Source: JAVBQG01 sp031549185
GTDB taxonomy: Bacteria; Synergistota; Synergistia; Synergistales; Synergistaceae
Length of the DNA stretch: 41,733 bases
NCBI GenBank assembly: GCA_031549185.1
Contig: JAVBQG010000026.1
Coordinates: 1 to 41,733 of the forward strand
Direction of reading: 5' to 3'
A model generated the notes under the pieces. It made no database searches. It had not been told where the DNA came from and saw nothing but the letters and a program-made list of their open reading frames with translations. A program made the translations under genes and the position numbers. Within the stretch, counting starts at the first letter, position 1. Each line of letters begins with the position of its first letter. Positions 33,798 to 41,693 of the stretch are shown here, one piece after another.

Positions 33798-34298
33798 CTA
33801 GAGCGTGTCGACGATGGGCGCGACGAAGGTCGTCGTCGGGAACGAATCCCAAGGGAAGAGGATCCAAGTGTCCTGGCCGACCTCCGTGATGAAGGTGTCG
33901 ACCAGCGGGCGTCCCTCCGGTTTGGCGTAGACGGTGGCGAAATGGATACCGGGAAACATCTCCTTTACGACGTTTGCCGTGCGCCCCGTGTCGACGAGGT
34001 CGTCGACGATCAGCCACCTTTCGTCCATGTCCGCCAGGTCGGGGCGCTTGAGGATATCGATCCCCTCACCCTGGTTGCGGAGCGTGTAGCTCGAAATGCA
34101 GACGGTGTCGACGACGCGGATGTTGAGCTCTCTCGCGATGATCGCCGCCGGCACCAGGCCGCCGCGCGCGATGGCGACGATCCGCGTCCAGTCGTTTCTC
34201 ACGTCGAGCAGCTTCCACGCAAGCGCCCGACAGTCGTTTTGAAGTTGATCCCATGAAATCGAAAAAGTCTTGTGATAGCGGTCGGTCGTGTCGGCCAT
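33798..34298 (-). CDS. gpt: Xanthine-guanine phosphoribosyltransferase (E. coli Gpt type)
   Basis: A 166-residue purine salvage enzyme transferring phosphoribose from PRPP to guanine, xanthine or hypoxanthine. It follows E. coli Gpt closely: IVAIARGGLVPAAIIARELN, VDTVCISSY, the PRPP motif LIVDDLVDTGRTA, and AKPEGRPLVD with QDTWILFPWD at the end. The start is ATG 34298 with GGAGG upstream; the frame is open to 34424 across the promoter, so the longer form is rejected. It links with the purine catabolic cluster as a way to recycle imported xanthine. No purine riboswitch is visible in the short leader. Confidence 0.93.
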   Translation of the reverse strand: MADTTDRYHKTFSISWDQLQNDCRALAWKLLDVRNDWTRIVAIARGGLVPAAIIARELNIRVVDTVCISSYTLRNQGEGIDILKRPDLADMDERWLIVDDLVDTGRTANVVKEMFPGIHFATVYAKPEGRPLVDTFITEVGQDTWILFPWDSFPTTTFVAPIVDTL

Positions 34299-34334
34299 CG
34301 TTCGATACCTCCATAACGGGTGTGGTATCGGATA

Positions 34335-34362
34335 ATTATACATTTTTTTCGAAGGCTGTATA
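34335..34362 (-). promoter_or_regulatory. Candidate promoter for gpt
   Basis: In minus sense, TATACA (34362-34357) and a perfect TATAAT (34340-34335) are 16 bases apart, giving a short leader of about 30 bases before the GGAGG and ATG of gpt. Confidence 0.55.
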
Positions 34363-34488
34363 GAAGGCGGATCGCAGCGCGGCTTTTGCCCGCGGCCTCT
34401 TGCGGGAAACCCTTGCGCTTTCACTATTCTCGATTAGAATAAATGCCATGCCTGCGCAATCGGGTAATCTTGAAGGGGAGTGATTCTG

Positions 34489-35583
34489 TTGGTCAAAAGA
34501 AAGAATGGGTTGTGGCTTGCTGTTTTGTTTGGGTGCCTTGTCGCCTGCGGTGTCGCCTGGGCCGCGATGCCGGCCGTCGACGTCAAGGACATCAACGCGG
34601 GTTTCATGTACGTCGGCCCCGCCGCGGACGGCGGCTGGAGCTACATGCATGACATCGCGCGCAAGGAGATGGAGAAGAAGTACCCCGGCCTCAAGACCAG
34701 CATCGTCGAGTCCGTCCCCGAGGGCCCCGATGCTGAGCGCGTGCTCGAGACGTTCGTGCGCAACGGATCCAAACTGATCTTCGCGACCTCCTTCGGATAC
34801 ATGGACCCGGTACAGAACGTGGCCAAGCGCCACCCCGACGTCGTCTTCATGCACTGCTCCGGCTACAAGCGCGCCGATAACGTCGGCATCTACTTCGGCC
34901 GTATCTACCAGCCGCGCTACCTCTCCGGTCTCGTGGCGGGCAAGATGACGAAGAGCAACGTCATCGGCTATGTCGCCGCCTACCCGATCCCCGAGGTCAT
35001 CCGCGGGCTCGATGCCTTCACGCTCGGCGTCCGCAAGGCCAACCCGAAGGCCATCGTAAAGGTGGTCTGGCTCTTCTCCTGGCACGATCCCGCCAAGGAG
35101 AAGGAGGCTACCAAAGCCCTCTACGACATGAAGGCCGACGTGATCGGCATGCACGCCGACACCGGCGCGGCTCCGCAGGCGGCCGAGGAGCTCGGCATCT
35201 ACGTCGTCGGCTACAACAACGACATGAGCAAGTACGCGCCCACGAAGCATCTGACCGCGCCGATCTGGGACTGGGGCATGGTCTACTCCCACGTCATCGA
35301 CCAGGTCAAATCCGGCACCTGGAAATCGGAGGACATTTGGTGGGGCCTGAAGGAAGGTCTCGTCAAGCTTGCCCCCTTCGGCAAGGCCGTTCCCGCGGAC
35401 GTGAGGAAGCTCGTCGAGTCCGAGAGGCAGAAGATCATCTCCGGCAAATGGGACGTCTTCTATGGGCCGATCAAGGACCAGAACGGCAAAGTAATGGTCC
35501 CCGCCGGCAAGAAGCTCTCCGACAAGGAGATGCTCTCCCTCAATTGGTACGTCGAGGGTATCTCGGGAGAGATGCCGAAGTAG
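34489..35583 (+). CDS. BMP-family (Med/PnrA-like) periplasmic substrate-binding protein
   Basis: A 364-residue ABC-type binding protein. The start is TTG 34489 with AAGGGGA nine bases upstream; GTG 34480 is directly against that site. The N-terminus (MVKRKNGLWLAVLFGCLVAC) is a signal peptide with a possible lipobox, LVAC, though cleavage after AWA is also plausible. The body has the BMP signature GGWSYMHDIARKEME, an early AGFMYVGP, FATSFGYMDPV, IGMHADTGAAPQAAEE and WDWGMVYSHVIDQV. Family members bind nucleosides or related ligands. No permease or ATPase genes adjoin it, so it is an orphan binding protein or uses a transporter coded elsewhere. Purine ligands would fit the neighbouring gpt. Confidence 0.88.
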   Translation: MVKRKNGLWLAVLFGCLVACGVAWAAMPAVDVKDINAGFMYVGPAADGGWSYMHDIARKEMEKKYPGLKTSIVESVPEGPDAERVLETFVRNGSKLIFATSFGYMDPVQNVAKRHPDVVFMHCSGYKRADNVGIYFGRIYQPRYLSGLVAGKMTKSNVIGYVAAYPIPEVIRGLDAFTLGVRKANPKAIVKVVWLFSWHDPAKEKEATKALYDMKADVIGMHADTGAAPQAAEELGIYVVGYNNDMSKYAPTKHLTAPIWDWGMVYSHVIDQVKSGTWKSEDIWWGLKEGLVKLAPFGKAVPADVRKLVESERQKIISGKWDVFYGPIKDQNGKVMVPAGKKLSDKEMLSLNWYVEGISGEMPK

Positions 35584-35618
35584 GGCCAAACGGTTCATGC
35601 AACATCCCTGAATGTACA

Positions 35619-35647
35619 AAAAAACGCGGGTGTAGGCCCGCGTTTTT
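35619..35647 (+). terminator. Rho-independent terminator after the BMP gene
   Basis: AAAACGCGGG (35621-35630) pairs with CCCGCGTTTT (35637-35646) with a 6-base loop and a T run. It isolates the binding-protein gene from the next operon. The remainder of the gap to 35862 is AT-rich, and no cobalamin riboswitch was seen in it. Confidence 0.9.
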
Positions 35648-35862
35648 CGTGCCTTCAGGCCGGGGTGTGCATGTTTGCCTGGCGGCAACGAAGTGAAAAA
35701 TATTCAACTTTAATATTTAAACCCCTCACTTTTCATCTATGTAAAACGCTGGTATTCTGCATAAAACAGGCGGTAAAATGACGCGTTATCTTGTGATGGC
35801 ATTGTTCGGGGCGGTAGCGCAAGATCGAGAAAAGTGACTGATAGGAAAATAGCGAGAGCGAG

Positions 35863-36978
35863 GTGTGCGAGTTGGCGAAGACACGGATCGCGCTTGTCGG
35901 AGGGTTCCTCGGCGCCGGAAAAACCAGCTTTCTGTTTGCTGTCGCAAACAGGTTGGCCGAGATGGGAAAAACGGTCGGACTTGTCACAAACGATCAGGTT
36001 GCGGGGTTGGTGGACACCGCTTTCCTGAAACACGCGAAGGGAACGGTGACGGAGGTTTACGGCAGCTGTTTCTGCTGTAATTTTCCCGGTTTCGCGAGCG
36101 CGCTGAAGTGCTTGCGCGGAGGGGAGCCGAATTTGATACTGGCCGAACCGGTTGGAAGCTGTACGGATCTCTCTGCCACTGTCATGCAGCCCCTCAAGGA
36201 ACAATTCGTATCCGAAGAATTCTCCGTCGCCCCTCTCTCCGTCCTCGTCTCTCCGTCTCATTTGTCGAGTATTTTGGGCGACGAGACGACGGAGCTGCAT
36301 CCGAGTGCCGCCTATATCGCAAGGAAACAGCTCGACGAGGCGGACGTCATTCTCGTCAGCAAGGCCGACCTGCTGGTTCCCGGCGAGATTCTCGATTTAA
36401 AGGAGCGCGTCGAAAGAATGTGGCCGGGTCGGACAATTCTCGCCGTCAGCTCGAAAACAGGCGAGGGGTTGGACGCCTGGTTGCGTGAGATCGAGGTGTG
36501 CCGCGACGCGGGAAATCGTCTCCTCGAGGTCGACTACGACATTTATGCGGAGGGCGAAGCCGTCCTCGGCTGGCTTAACGCTACAATCGCGCTCTCGAGC
36601 AAGAGGGGTGTGCCCTGGGATTCGTTTGCGGAGAGCTTGATCGTGGCGCTGAAGGGACGCTTCGAGAATTTGGCCGCTCCTGTCGCCCACATAAAATTGA
36701 TTTTGGAGGCCGAAAGCGGATTTGGAATTTGCAATCTGACCGGCGGCGAAAAGGCGACGCAACGCTCTTCTTTTCGGGGTTCGGGCGGGGAGGCGGAGAT
36801 GACCCTGAACGCTCGCGTGCAGATGTCGCCGGAGGACCTTGAAAAAATCGTCTCGGAGGAAGTTGCCGCCGCTTGCGGGCAAAGTTTCGATATGCGCGTG
36901 CTTACGCTGAAATCCCTCAGTCCTGGGCGGCCCAATCCAACTTATCGGTACGCGAAGGTTGCCGGTGGGCGAAAATGA
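35863..36978 (+). CDS. COG0523 (CobW/G3E) GTPase, first copy, CxCC metal motif
   Basis: A 371-residue G3E GTPase. The Walker A motif is GGFLGAGKT (13-21), the metal site is Cys69-Phe-Cys-Cys (YGSCFCCNF), EPVGSC fits switch II, and SKADLL replaces the usual NKxD. The C-terminal half is longer than in standard CobW and unlike it. These proteins load or sort Zn, Co or Ni, or act on corrinoid enzymes. The start is GTG 35863; TTG 35872 with GCGAGG upstream is an alternative. It is the first gene of a five-gene operon and overlaps the next gene by ATGA. The metal is not predictable; the corrinoid activator next to it suggests cobalt/cobalamin. Confidence 0.88.
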   Translation: MCELAKTRIALVGGFLGAGKTSFLFAVANRLAEMGKTVGLVTNDQVAGLVDTAFLKHAKGTVTEVYGSCFCCNFPGFASALKCLRGGEPNLILAEPVGSCTDLSATVMQPLKEQFVSEEFSVAPLSVLVSPSHLSSILGDETTELHPSAAYIARKQLDEADVILVSKADLLVPGEILDLKERVERMWPGRTILAVSSKTGEGLDAWLREIEVCRDAGNRLLEVDYDIYAEGEAVLGWLNATIALSSKRGVPWDSFAESLIVALKGRFENLAAPVAHIKLILEAESGFGICNLTGGEKATQRSSFRGSGGEAEMTLNARVQMSPEDLEKIVSEEVAAACGQSFDMRVLTLKSLSPGRPNPTYRYAKVAGGRK

Positions 36979-38654
36979 CGCATCGCCAAATTGGCCGATC
37001 CTCTGGCGCGAGGGGGACGATCTGGATCGACGGGCGGGAGATGGAGATCTCCGGGGATGAGACGATCGCGCAGACGACGATGCGGCACGGCGTTCGAATC
37101 GATCAACCCTGCGGCGGCAGGGGTACTTGCGGGAAATGCAGGGTTTTGTTGAGAGACGGCGGAGGTCCTTTCGAAACGGCAATCGCCCCGGGATTGAGCA
37201 TGGACGAAGTTGCACAGGGGTATCGACTCGCCTGTCGTACCGCCGCGGCCGATGGAATGCGCGTGGCGCTTCTGCGTGAGCCGGATGGAGGCGGGCGTAT
37301 ATTGGAGTTCGGTTCGGGTACCTTCGAACGGATCGCCCCTGCGGTAAGAGAATCGATGGCGCGTGAGGCGTTCGGCATCTCCGATGAAGGAGAAATTTTG
37401 GGGGTCGCACTGGACATCGGTACGACGACGCTGGCGGCCTCTCTTCTCGACCTGCGAAACGGCGCCCTGCTCTGTTCGGCCTCCTGTGCGAACCCTCAAT
37501 CGGCGCACGGAGGCGACGTGATATCGCGCATTTCATATGCGGTCGAGGCGTCGAGCGGGCTCGAGATTCTCCAGCGCGAGGTTGTCGACGCGACGAATGC
37601 CTTGATCGAGCGTCTCGCGGCGAAGGCCTGCCTTGGAACGGACCGGATTCTGCATGTCGTGGCGGCTGGAAACACGACGATGGAGCATTGTTTCCGGGGC
37701 GTTTCTCCCGAACCCATCGGGCGTGCGCCCTTTGCGCCCCCCTTTCGCCGCGCTGACAGGGTCTCCGCGGGCGCTCTTGGTTTGAAGGCAAACCCTCTGG
37801 CATTTGTGGACCTGATCTCGAATATTGCCGGCCATGTGGGAGGCGACCTGGTCTCCGGGATTTATTATTCGAAGATGTTGGAGGGCGATGAAATCAGCCT
37901 TCTGATCGATACGGGCACCAACAACGAGATGGCGCTGGGCAACCGGCATTTTCTCGTCGTCTGCTCTGCTGCTGCCGGCCCCGCCTTGGAGGGGGCCTGC
38001 ATTCGCGACGGAATGCGGGCGACGTGCGGTGCGATCGAACACGTTGCCTTCGAGGATGGTCTGTTGCACTGCTCGGTCATCGGAGACTGTGCTCCAGGCG
38101 GAATCTGTGGCTCCGGGTTGGTCGATCTGATCGCGGGGATGTTGCGGGTGGGCGTCCTCTCTTCTACAGGCCGCATCGCGGCGGCGGAGGCGGTTCCGGG
38201 GAGCCTCTATGCCGGCCATCTTGCGAAAGCCGAGGGAGGACGTGAATTTCGCGTCGCGCCTCGTGATGGGGGTTTTATCGCCGTCACGCAGAAAGATGTC
38301 AGGGAGACCCAGCTCGCCAAAGGCGCGATCGCTACGGGCCTCGAAATGCTGCTCGATCGAGCCGGATTGAGGACGACGAGTATAGACCGGGTTCTGTTGG
38401 CGGGAGCCTTCGGCAGCTATATGGACCTGGAGAACGCGATCGCCCTGGGCATCCTCCCCGACCTTCCGCGCGAGGGGATCATCCCGCTGGGGAACGCGGC
38501 GGGGTTGGGTTGCGCAAAGGCCCTCCTGCACGGGGACGCTTTCGACATCGCCGAGGAGATCGCAGCGAAGGCGGAACATTTGGAGTTGGCGACGTCGCCC
38601 GCGTTTCAGGAAAAATTCTTGAAAAATCTCGAATTCAAAACCTGCCTGTCCTGA
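36975..38654 (+). CDS. RACE-type corrinoid activator (2Fe-2S ferredoxin plus ASKHA, DUF4445)
   Basis: A 559-residue protein. Residues 15-95 are a plant-type [2Fe-2S] domain with Cys46, Cys52, Cys55 (PCGGRGTCGKC) and Cys87. From about 140 on is an ASKHA-like ATPase: the phosphate-1 motif is ALDIGTTTLAA and the second is LLIDTGTNNEM, followed by CSAAAGPALEG and LAGAFGSYMDLENA. RACE-family proteins use ATP to reduce inactive Co(II) corrinoid proteins back to Co(I) in methyltransferase systems. The start ATG overlaps the stop of the GTPase gene, so translation is coupled. No corrinoid protein or methyltransferase is in the window, so the client is unknown. Confidence 0.92.
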   Translation: MTHRQIGRSSGARGTIWIDGREMEISGDETIAQTTMRHGVRIDQPCGGRGTCGKCRVLLRDGGGPFETAIAPGLSMDEVAQGYRLACRTAAADGMRVALLREPDGGGRILEFGSGTFERIAPAVRESMAREAFGISDEGEILGVALDIGTTTLAASLLDLRNGALLCSASCANPQSAHGGDVISRISYAVEASSGLEILQREVVDATNALIERLAAKACLGTDRILHVVAAGNTTMEHCFRGVSPEPIGRAPFAPPFRRADRVSAGALGLKANPLAFVDLISNIAGHVGGDLVSGIYYSKMLEGDEISLLIDTGTNNEMALGNRHFLVVCSAAAGPALEGACIRDGMRATCGAIEHVAFEDGLLHCSVIGDCAPGGICGSGLVDLIAGMLRVGVLSSTGRIAAAEAVPGSLYAGHLAKAEGGREFRVAPRDGGFIAVTQKDVRETQLAKGAIATGLEMLLDRAGLRTTSIDRVLLAGAFGSYMDLENAIALGILPDLPREGIIPLGNAAGLGCAKALLHGDAFDIAEEIAAKAEHLELATSPAFQEKFLKNLEFKTCLS

Positions 38655-38701
38655 TTTTTGCGCAGCGCTCTCTTGGAGACTCGACAAAGGGGAGATGTCA
38701 A

Positions 38702-39292
38702 ATGGACGTAAAAATGCTGGAGAAATACTACGACGAAGTGACGCAACTTTGTGCCGGAGCCTTTGGGCGAAGCGATCTGAGGGAACTGCTCGAGCGATTG
38801 TTGCGCATCGAGGGGCTCCCGATGCACTGTCCCGTCCACCACTATATCGTGCCTGCCGCTCTGCTGACCGTGTGCCGCGCGAAACAGGGGCGGACGCCGG
38901 AGCCGTTTCGCCTGGATCTGGCGGAGGCGCTCGTACGCGCACTCGAGGTTCCCGGCGGTTTTTGCGGCTACTCCGGCTGCTGTGGCGCAGCCGTGGGCGT
39001 CGGCATCTTCTGGAGCATCGTCACGGACAGCTCGCCCATGTCGGGCGCTTCGTGGGGCGTCATACAAAAGGCGACGGCGCAGGCGCTCCTCGAGATGGCG
39101 GAGTATGGCGGCCCGCGCTGTTGCAAACGTTGTTCCTATATCGCCGTGCGCGCGGCAGCCGAGCAGGCGAAGGATCTGCTCAAGATCGATATGGAGATGG
39201 CAACCCCGATTGAATGCCGCTATCGCGATGACAATGAGGATTGTATCGGAGAGCGCTGTCCGTTTTGCAAAAGAAAGGAAGAAGATCGATGA
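38702..39292 (+). CDS. Cys-rich DUF5714-like protein
   Basis: A 196-residue soluble protein with 14 Cys. Conserved-looking blocks are GGFCGYSGCCGAAVGVGIF, GGPRCCKRCSY and the C-terminal ERCPFCKRK, which could bind Fe-S or zinc. From memory this pattern belongs to DUF5714, often found near methyltransferase or radical-SAM genes; this was not checked. The start is ATG 38702 with GGGGAG upstream, 47 bases after the RACE gene. The stop overlaps the start of the lipoyl-domain gene (ATGA), so it is part of the same operon. The activity is unknown. Confidence 0.75.
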   Translation: MDVKMLEKYYDEVTQLCAGAFGRSDLRELLERLLRIEGLPMHCPVHHYIVPAALLTVCRAKQGRTPEPFRLDLAEALVRALEVPGGFCGYSGCCGAAVGVGIFWSIVTDSSPMSGASWGVIQKATAQALLEMAEYGGPRCCKRCSYIAVRAAAEQAKDLLKIDMEMATPIECRYRDDNEDCIGERCPFCKRKEEDR

Positions 39293-39591
39293 GCCTGGTT
39301 CCGATCACCGTTCCGGATCTGCTGATGCCCAAGAAAGATTTGGAGAATCCCTGTTCCTGTCAGGACAGGCCGATGGAGACGCTCTTCAAGCGCGGGCTTG
39401 TCTTTTGGATCAAGTCGACGGGCGACGTGGTGGCGAAATCGGAGACGATCTGTGAGCTGGAAATAGAGAAAAAGACGGCCCTGCTCGACGCGCCGGCAAG
39501 CGGTATTTTGGTGGAGCGACGCATCGAGGACGGAGGCGCTTTTTCCCACGGGGATATTCTCGGCTATATCGATTCGACCGAAAGGCGGTGA
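39289..39591 (+). CDS. Stand-alone lipoyl/biotinyl-type carrier domain
   Basis: A 100-residue protein made of a single lipoyl-type domain: GDVVAKSETICELEIEKK, then APASGILVERRIEDG and GDILGYID. The predicted modified residue is Lys61, in the E-x-E-K setting and 11 residues before the second-half Gly, as in E2 lipoyl domains. A short N-terminal CSC (residues 22-24) is unusual. Its position between a DUF5714-like protein and a COG0523 GTPase, with no 2-oxoacid dehydrogenase or glycine cleavage genes, suggests a dedicated swinging arm or thiol carrier. It overlaps both neighbours (ATGA and GTGA). Confidence 0.82.
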   Translation: MSLVPITVPDLLMPKKDLENPCSCQDRPMETLFKRGLVFWIKSTGDVVAKSETICELEIEKKTALLDAPASGILVERRIEDGGAFSHGDILGYIDSTERR

Positions 39592-39599
39592 AACTTCGG

Positions 39600-40541
39600 A
39601 TGCAAAGCGAACGCAACGGAGAGGGACCGATATCGCTGTGCCTGATAAGCGGTTTTCTCGGTTCGGGAAAGACGACCTTGCTCCGGCGCCTGTTGAAGGG
39701 GGCAGCCCGTTCGAGAGTGGGCGTGATCGTAAACGAGTTCGGAGAGGTGGGAATCGACGGAACGCTCCTCGCAGCCGACGGTTTGAGGATGGTCGAAATC
39801 AACGGAGGGTCGATCTTCTGCGCCTGCTTGAAGGACGGTTTTATCCGCACGCTCAAGGCCTTCAGCGAGCAACCCATCGATACGCTGTTCGTCGAGAACT
39901 CGGGGATGTCCGACCCGTCTTCCATGAACCGCGTACTGAAGGAACTTGCTCCCTATCTGAGCCGCCCGTACGATTATCGCGGGTCGATCTGTCTGGTGGA
40001 TTGCACCAGCTTCACGAAATATGTGGAGGCCTTCCTGCCGCTCGAGCGCCAGGTCGAGGCGAGCACGCTGGTCGTTCTCAACAAGGCGGACCTCTGCATG
40101 CGCGAGCAGGTGGATGCCGCGCGCAACGAGGTTCTGGCGATCAACCCCGATGCCGTCATCGTGGAGGCCGTTCGCGCAAATGTGCCGGTGGATATGTTAT
40201 GGCGGACACTGCTCAACAACGGGTTCGACGAAAAATCCCTGAACACGACCCAAAACCGGCCGGAGTCCATTGTCATCCAGGACGCGGAAAATTGTTTTGC
40301 CCGGGAGTGTGTGGAGGTCTTTTGCCGCTCCATTGCGGATGTCGCCATACGAGTCAAAGGGTTTTTCGCCTCCCCGGAGGGGCTCCATTACGTGGACGTC
40401 TCATCCGGCATCTTCACAACGGAGCCCGCAAACCTCTCTTCGATCGGGGGCACGCTCTGTACGCGAATCGTCGTGATCGCACCCGGCGGTACGGATCGTC
40501 GGAAAATTATAGAAGCCTGGGTCGCGGCGAGCTCGGGGTGA
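39600..40541 (+). CDS. COG0523 (CobW/G3E) GTPase, second copy, CxC motif
   Basis: A 313-residue G3E GTPase, shorter than and different from the first copy. The Walker A motif is ISGFLGSGKTTLL, followed by VIVNEFGEVGIDG, and the metal motif has Cys74-Ala-Cys76 (GGSIFCACLKDGF) instead of CxCC. NKADL is canonical. The C-terminal CobW domain (VKGFFASPEGLHYVDVS) is present. The start is ATG 39600 with AAGGCGG at good spacing; GTG 39588, overlapping the lipoyl gene stop, is an alternative. It is the last gene of the operon; the next gap holds the LysR promoter. Confidence 0.88.
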   Translation: MQSERNGEGPISLCLISGFLGSGKTTLLRRLLKGAARSRVGVIVNEFGEVGIDGTLLAADGLRMVEINGGSIFCACLKDGFIRTLKAFSEQPIDTLFVENSGMSDPSSMNRVLKELAPYLSRPYDYRGSICLVDCTSFTKYVEAFLPLERQVEASTLVVLNKADLCMREQVDAARNEVLAINPDAVIVEAVRANVPVDMLWRTLLNNGFDEKSLNTTQNRPESIVIQDAENCFARECVEVFCRSIADVAIRVKGFFASPEGLHYVDVSSGIFTTEPANLSSIGGTLCTRIVVIAPGGTDRRKIIEAWVAASSG

Positions 40542-40550
40542 CAGAGGCCT

Positions 40551-40579
40551 TTGGCTGCCCTCCGAAGACGTGATAAAAT
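40551..40579 (+). promoter_or_regulatory. Candidate promoter for the LysR gene
   Basis: TTGGCT (40551-40556) and TAAAAT (40574-40579) are separated by 17 bases. The left arm of the inverted repeat (40559-40570) fills the spacer, so a bound protein would block RNA polymerase. Confidence 0.45.
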
Positions 40580-40635
40580 GAAAAAACCAAGTTGATCAAA
40601 GAATCGAAATCGTACATCAGAACCGTCTTCGGAGG
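40559..40635. repeat. Perfect 12-bp inverted repeat flanking the LysR promoter and ribosome binding site
   Basis: CCTCCGAAGACG (40559-40570) and CGTCTTCGGAGG (40624-40635) are exact complements 53 bases apart. The right arm ends in the GGAGG that serves as the LysR ribosome binding site. It could be a pair of operator half-sites, or an RNA hairpin hiding the ribosome binding site in readthrough transcripts from the GTPase operon. Confidence 0.7.
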
Positions 40636-40641
40636 TGCGCC

Positions 40642-41550
40642 ATGCTTGAGAAGAGACTGGAGGTTTTCCTCGCGGTGGCCTTGTCGAGAAATCTCGCAAA
40701 AGCCGCAGGGATGCTGAACGTGACTCCGTCGTCCGTCAGCAAGGAGTTGAAGAACCTGGAAGAAGAGCTGGGGATGCTTTTAGTCGATCGCCAGAAAGGG
40801 GTCAAAGGAACCAAGTTGACCCCGGCCGGTGAGTCTTTTATGCCGCTCGCACTCAAATGGCAGGAGATTCAGCGGGAGATAACCAGCTCCTACAAGACGC
40901 AGCCGGCTTTTTCGTTGCGCATGGCGGGATGCGAAACGGCGAACAACAATCTCTTGCCGGACATCTTCAACGACATGCTCAGCCACAACCCTCCCGTGTT
41001 GTTGGCGATCACGACGGACCCAACCGATCAACTCTACGAAAGAATCGAAACGCGCGAGGATGACGTCGCGTTCGTTGTTCACCAAGAGGCCTCCAGACTG
41101 GTGAAGATCACCCCGATGTACAAGGACGAGATGCTGGTGGCGTGCTACGAGGAACAGTCGGGCACGTCCGGAGCAAATGAGGAGATCGGCGTAATCAGCC
41201 CGGACGACCTGGATCCCCAGGAAGAGCTGTATATTCGATGGTCCCAGGAGTACCATGTCTGGCACGATACGGTATGGGAGCCCGGTAAACCCCTGAGAGC
41301 AGATCTTCAAACGGCGTACCTGGTCCCCAGCCTGCTGGACCGAAAGGGGCGCTGGTCGATCGTTCCGAAGTGCGTCATGCGGGATTACCAGAATATGAGA
41401 TCCAACATCCGTTTTTACAGACTGACGACGCCGCCTGCCGATCTGATCTATTATGAGATCACGCACAGAAACCCCAAGATCAGCGCGATACGGGGGCTGG
41501 ATATTCTCAATAGTATTCTGCAAAATCGCGGATTTTTCAACATTGACTGA
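40642..41550 (+). CDS. LysR-family transcriptional regulator
   Basis: A 302-residue regulator. The N-terminal 60 residues are the LysR helix-turn-helix (LEVFLAVALSRNLAKAAGML, then VTPSSVSKELKNLEEELGM). The remainder is the effector domain in two lobes (SLRMAGCETANNN, MYKDEMLVACYEEQSG). The start is ATG 40642 behind CGGAGG. It follows the five-gene GTPase/RACE operon on the same strand and is the natural candidate to regulate that operon or itself. The effector is not predictable. Confidence 0.9.
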   Translation: MLEKRLEVFLAVALSRNLAKAAGMLNVTPSSVSKELKNLEEELGMLLVDRQKGVKGTKLTPAGESFMPLALKWQEIQREITSSYKTQPAFSLRMAGCETANNNLLPDIFNDMLSHNPPVLLAITTDPTDQLYERIETREDDVAFVVHQEASRLVKITPMYKDEMLVACYEEQSGTSGANEEIGVISPDDLDPQEELYIRWSQEYHVWHDTVWEPGKPLRADLQTAYLVPSLLDRKGRWSIVPKCVMRDYQNMRSNIRFYRLTTPPADLIYYEITHRNPKISAIRGLDILNSILQNRGFFNID

Positions 41551-41675
41551 GTTGGAAATCACGTTTTTTTCTAATGTCAACGGTCTGAGAAAATCCCAAA
41601 TCTCCATTACCCCCACCCCCGTGCCGTAATTTTCTCATCGCGCATGCCCGCCAAACCTCCGGGAAAGGTCAAGTG

Positions 41676-41693
41676 GAGGGGAAATATCCCCTC
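41676..41693 (+). terminator. Short hairpin downstream of LysR
   Basis: GAGGGGA-aata-TCCCCTC followed by TTTG lies about 125 bases after the LysR stop. It is weak as a terminator. The remaining tail (41551-41733) shows no gene. Confidence 0.3.

Noticed and set aside
35648..35862. Cobalamin riboswitch ahead of the GTPase/RACE operon
   Set aside because: I looked for a B12-box-like segment because of the corrinoid context; none was visible.
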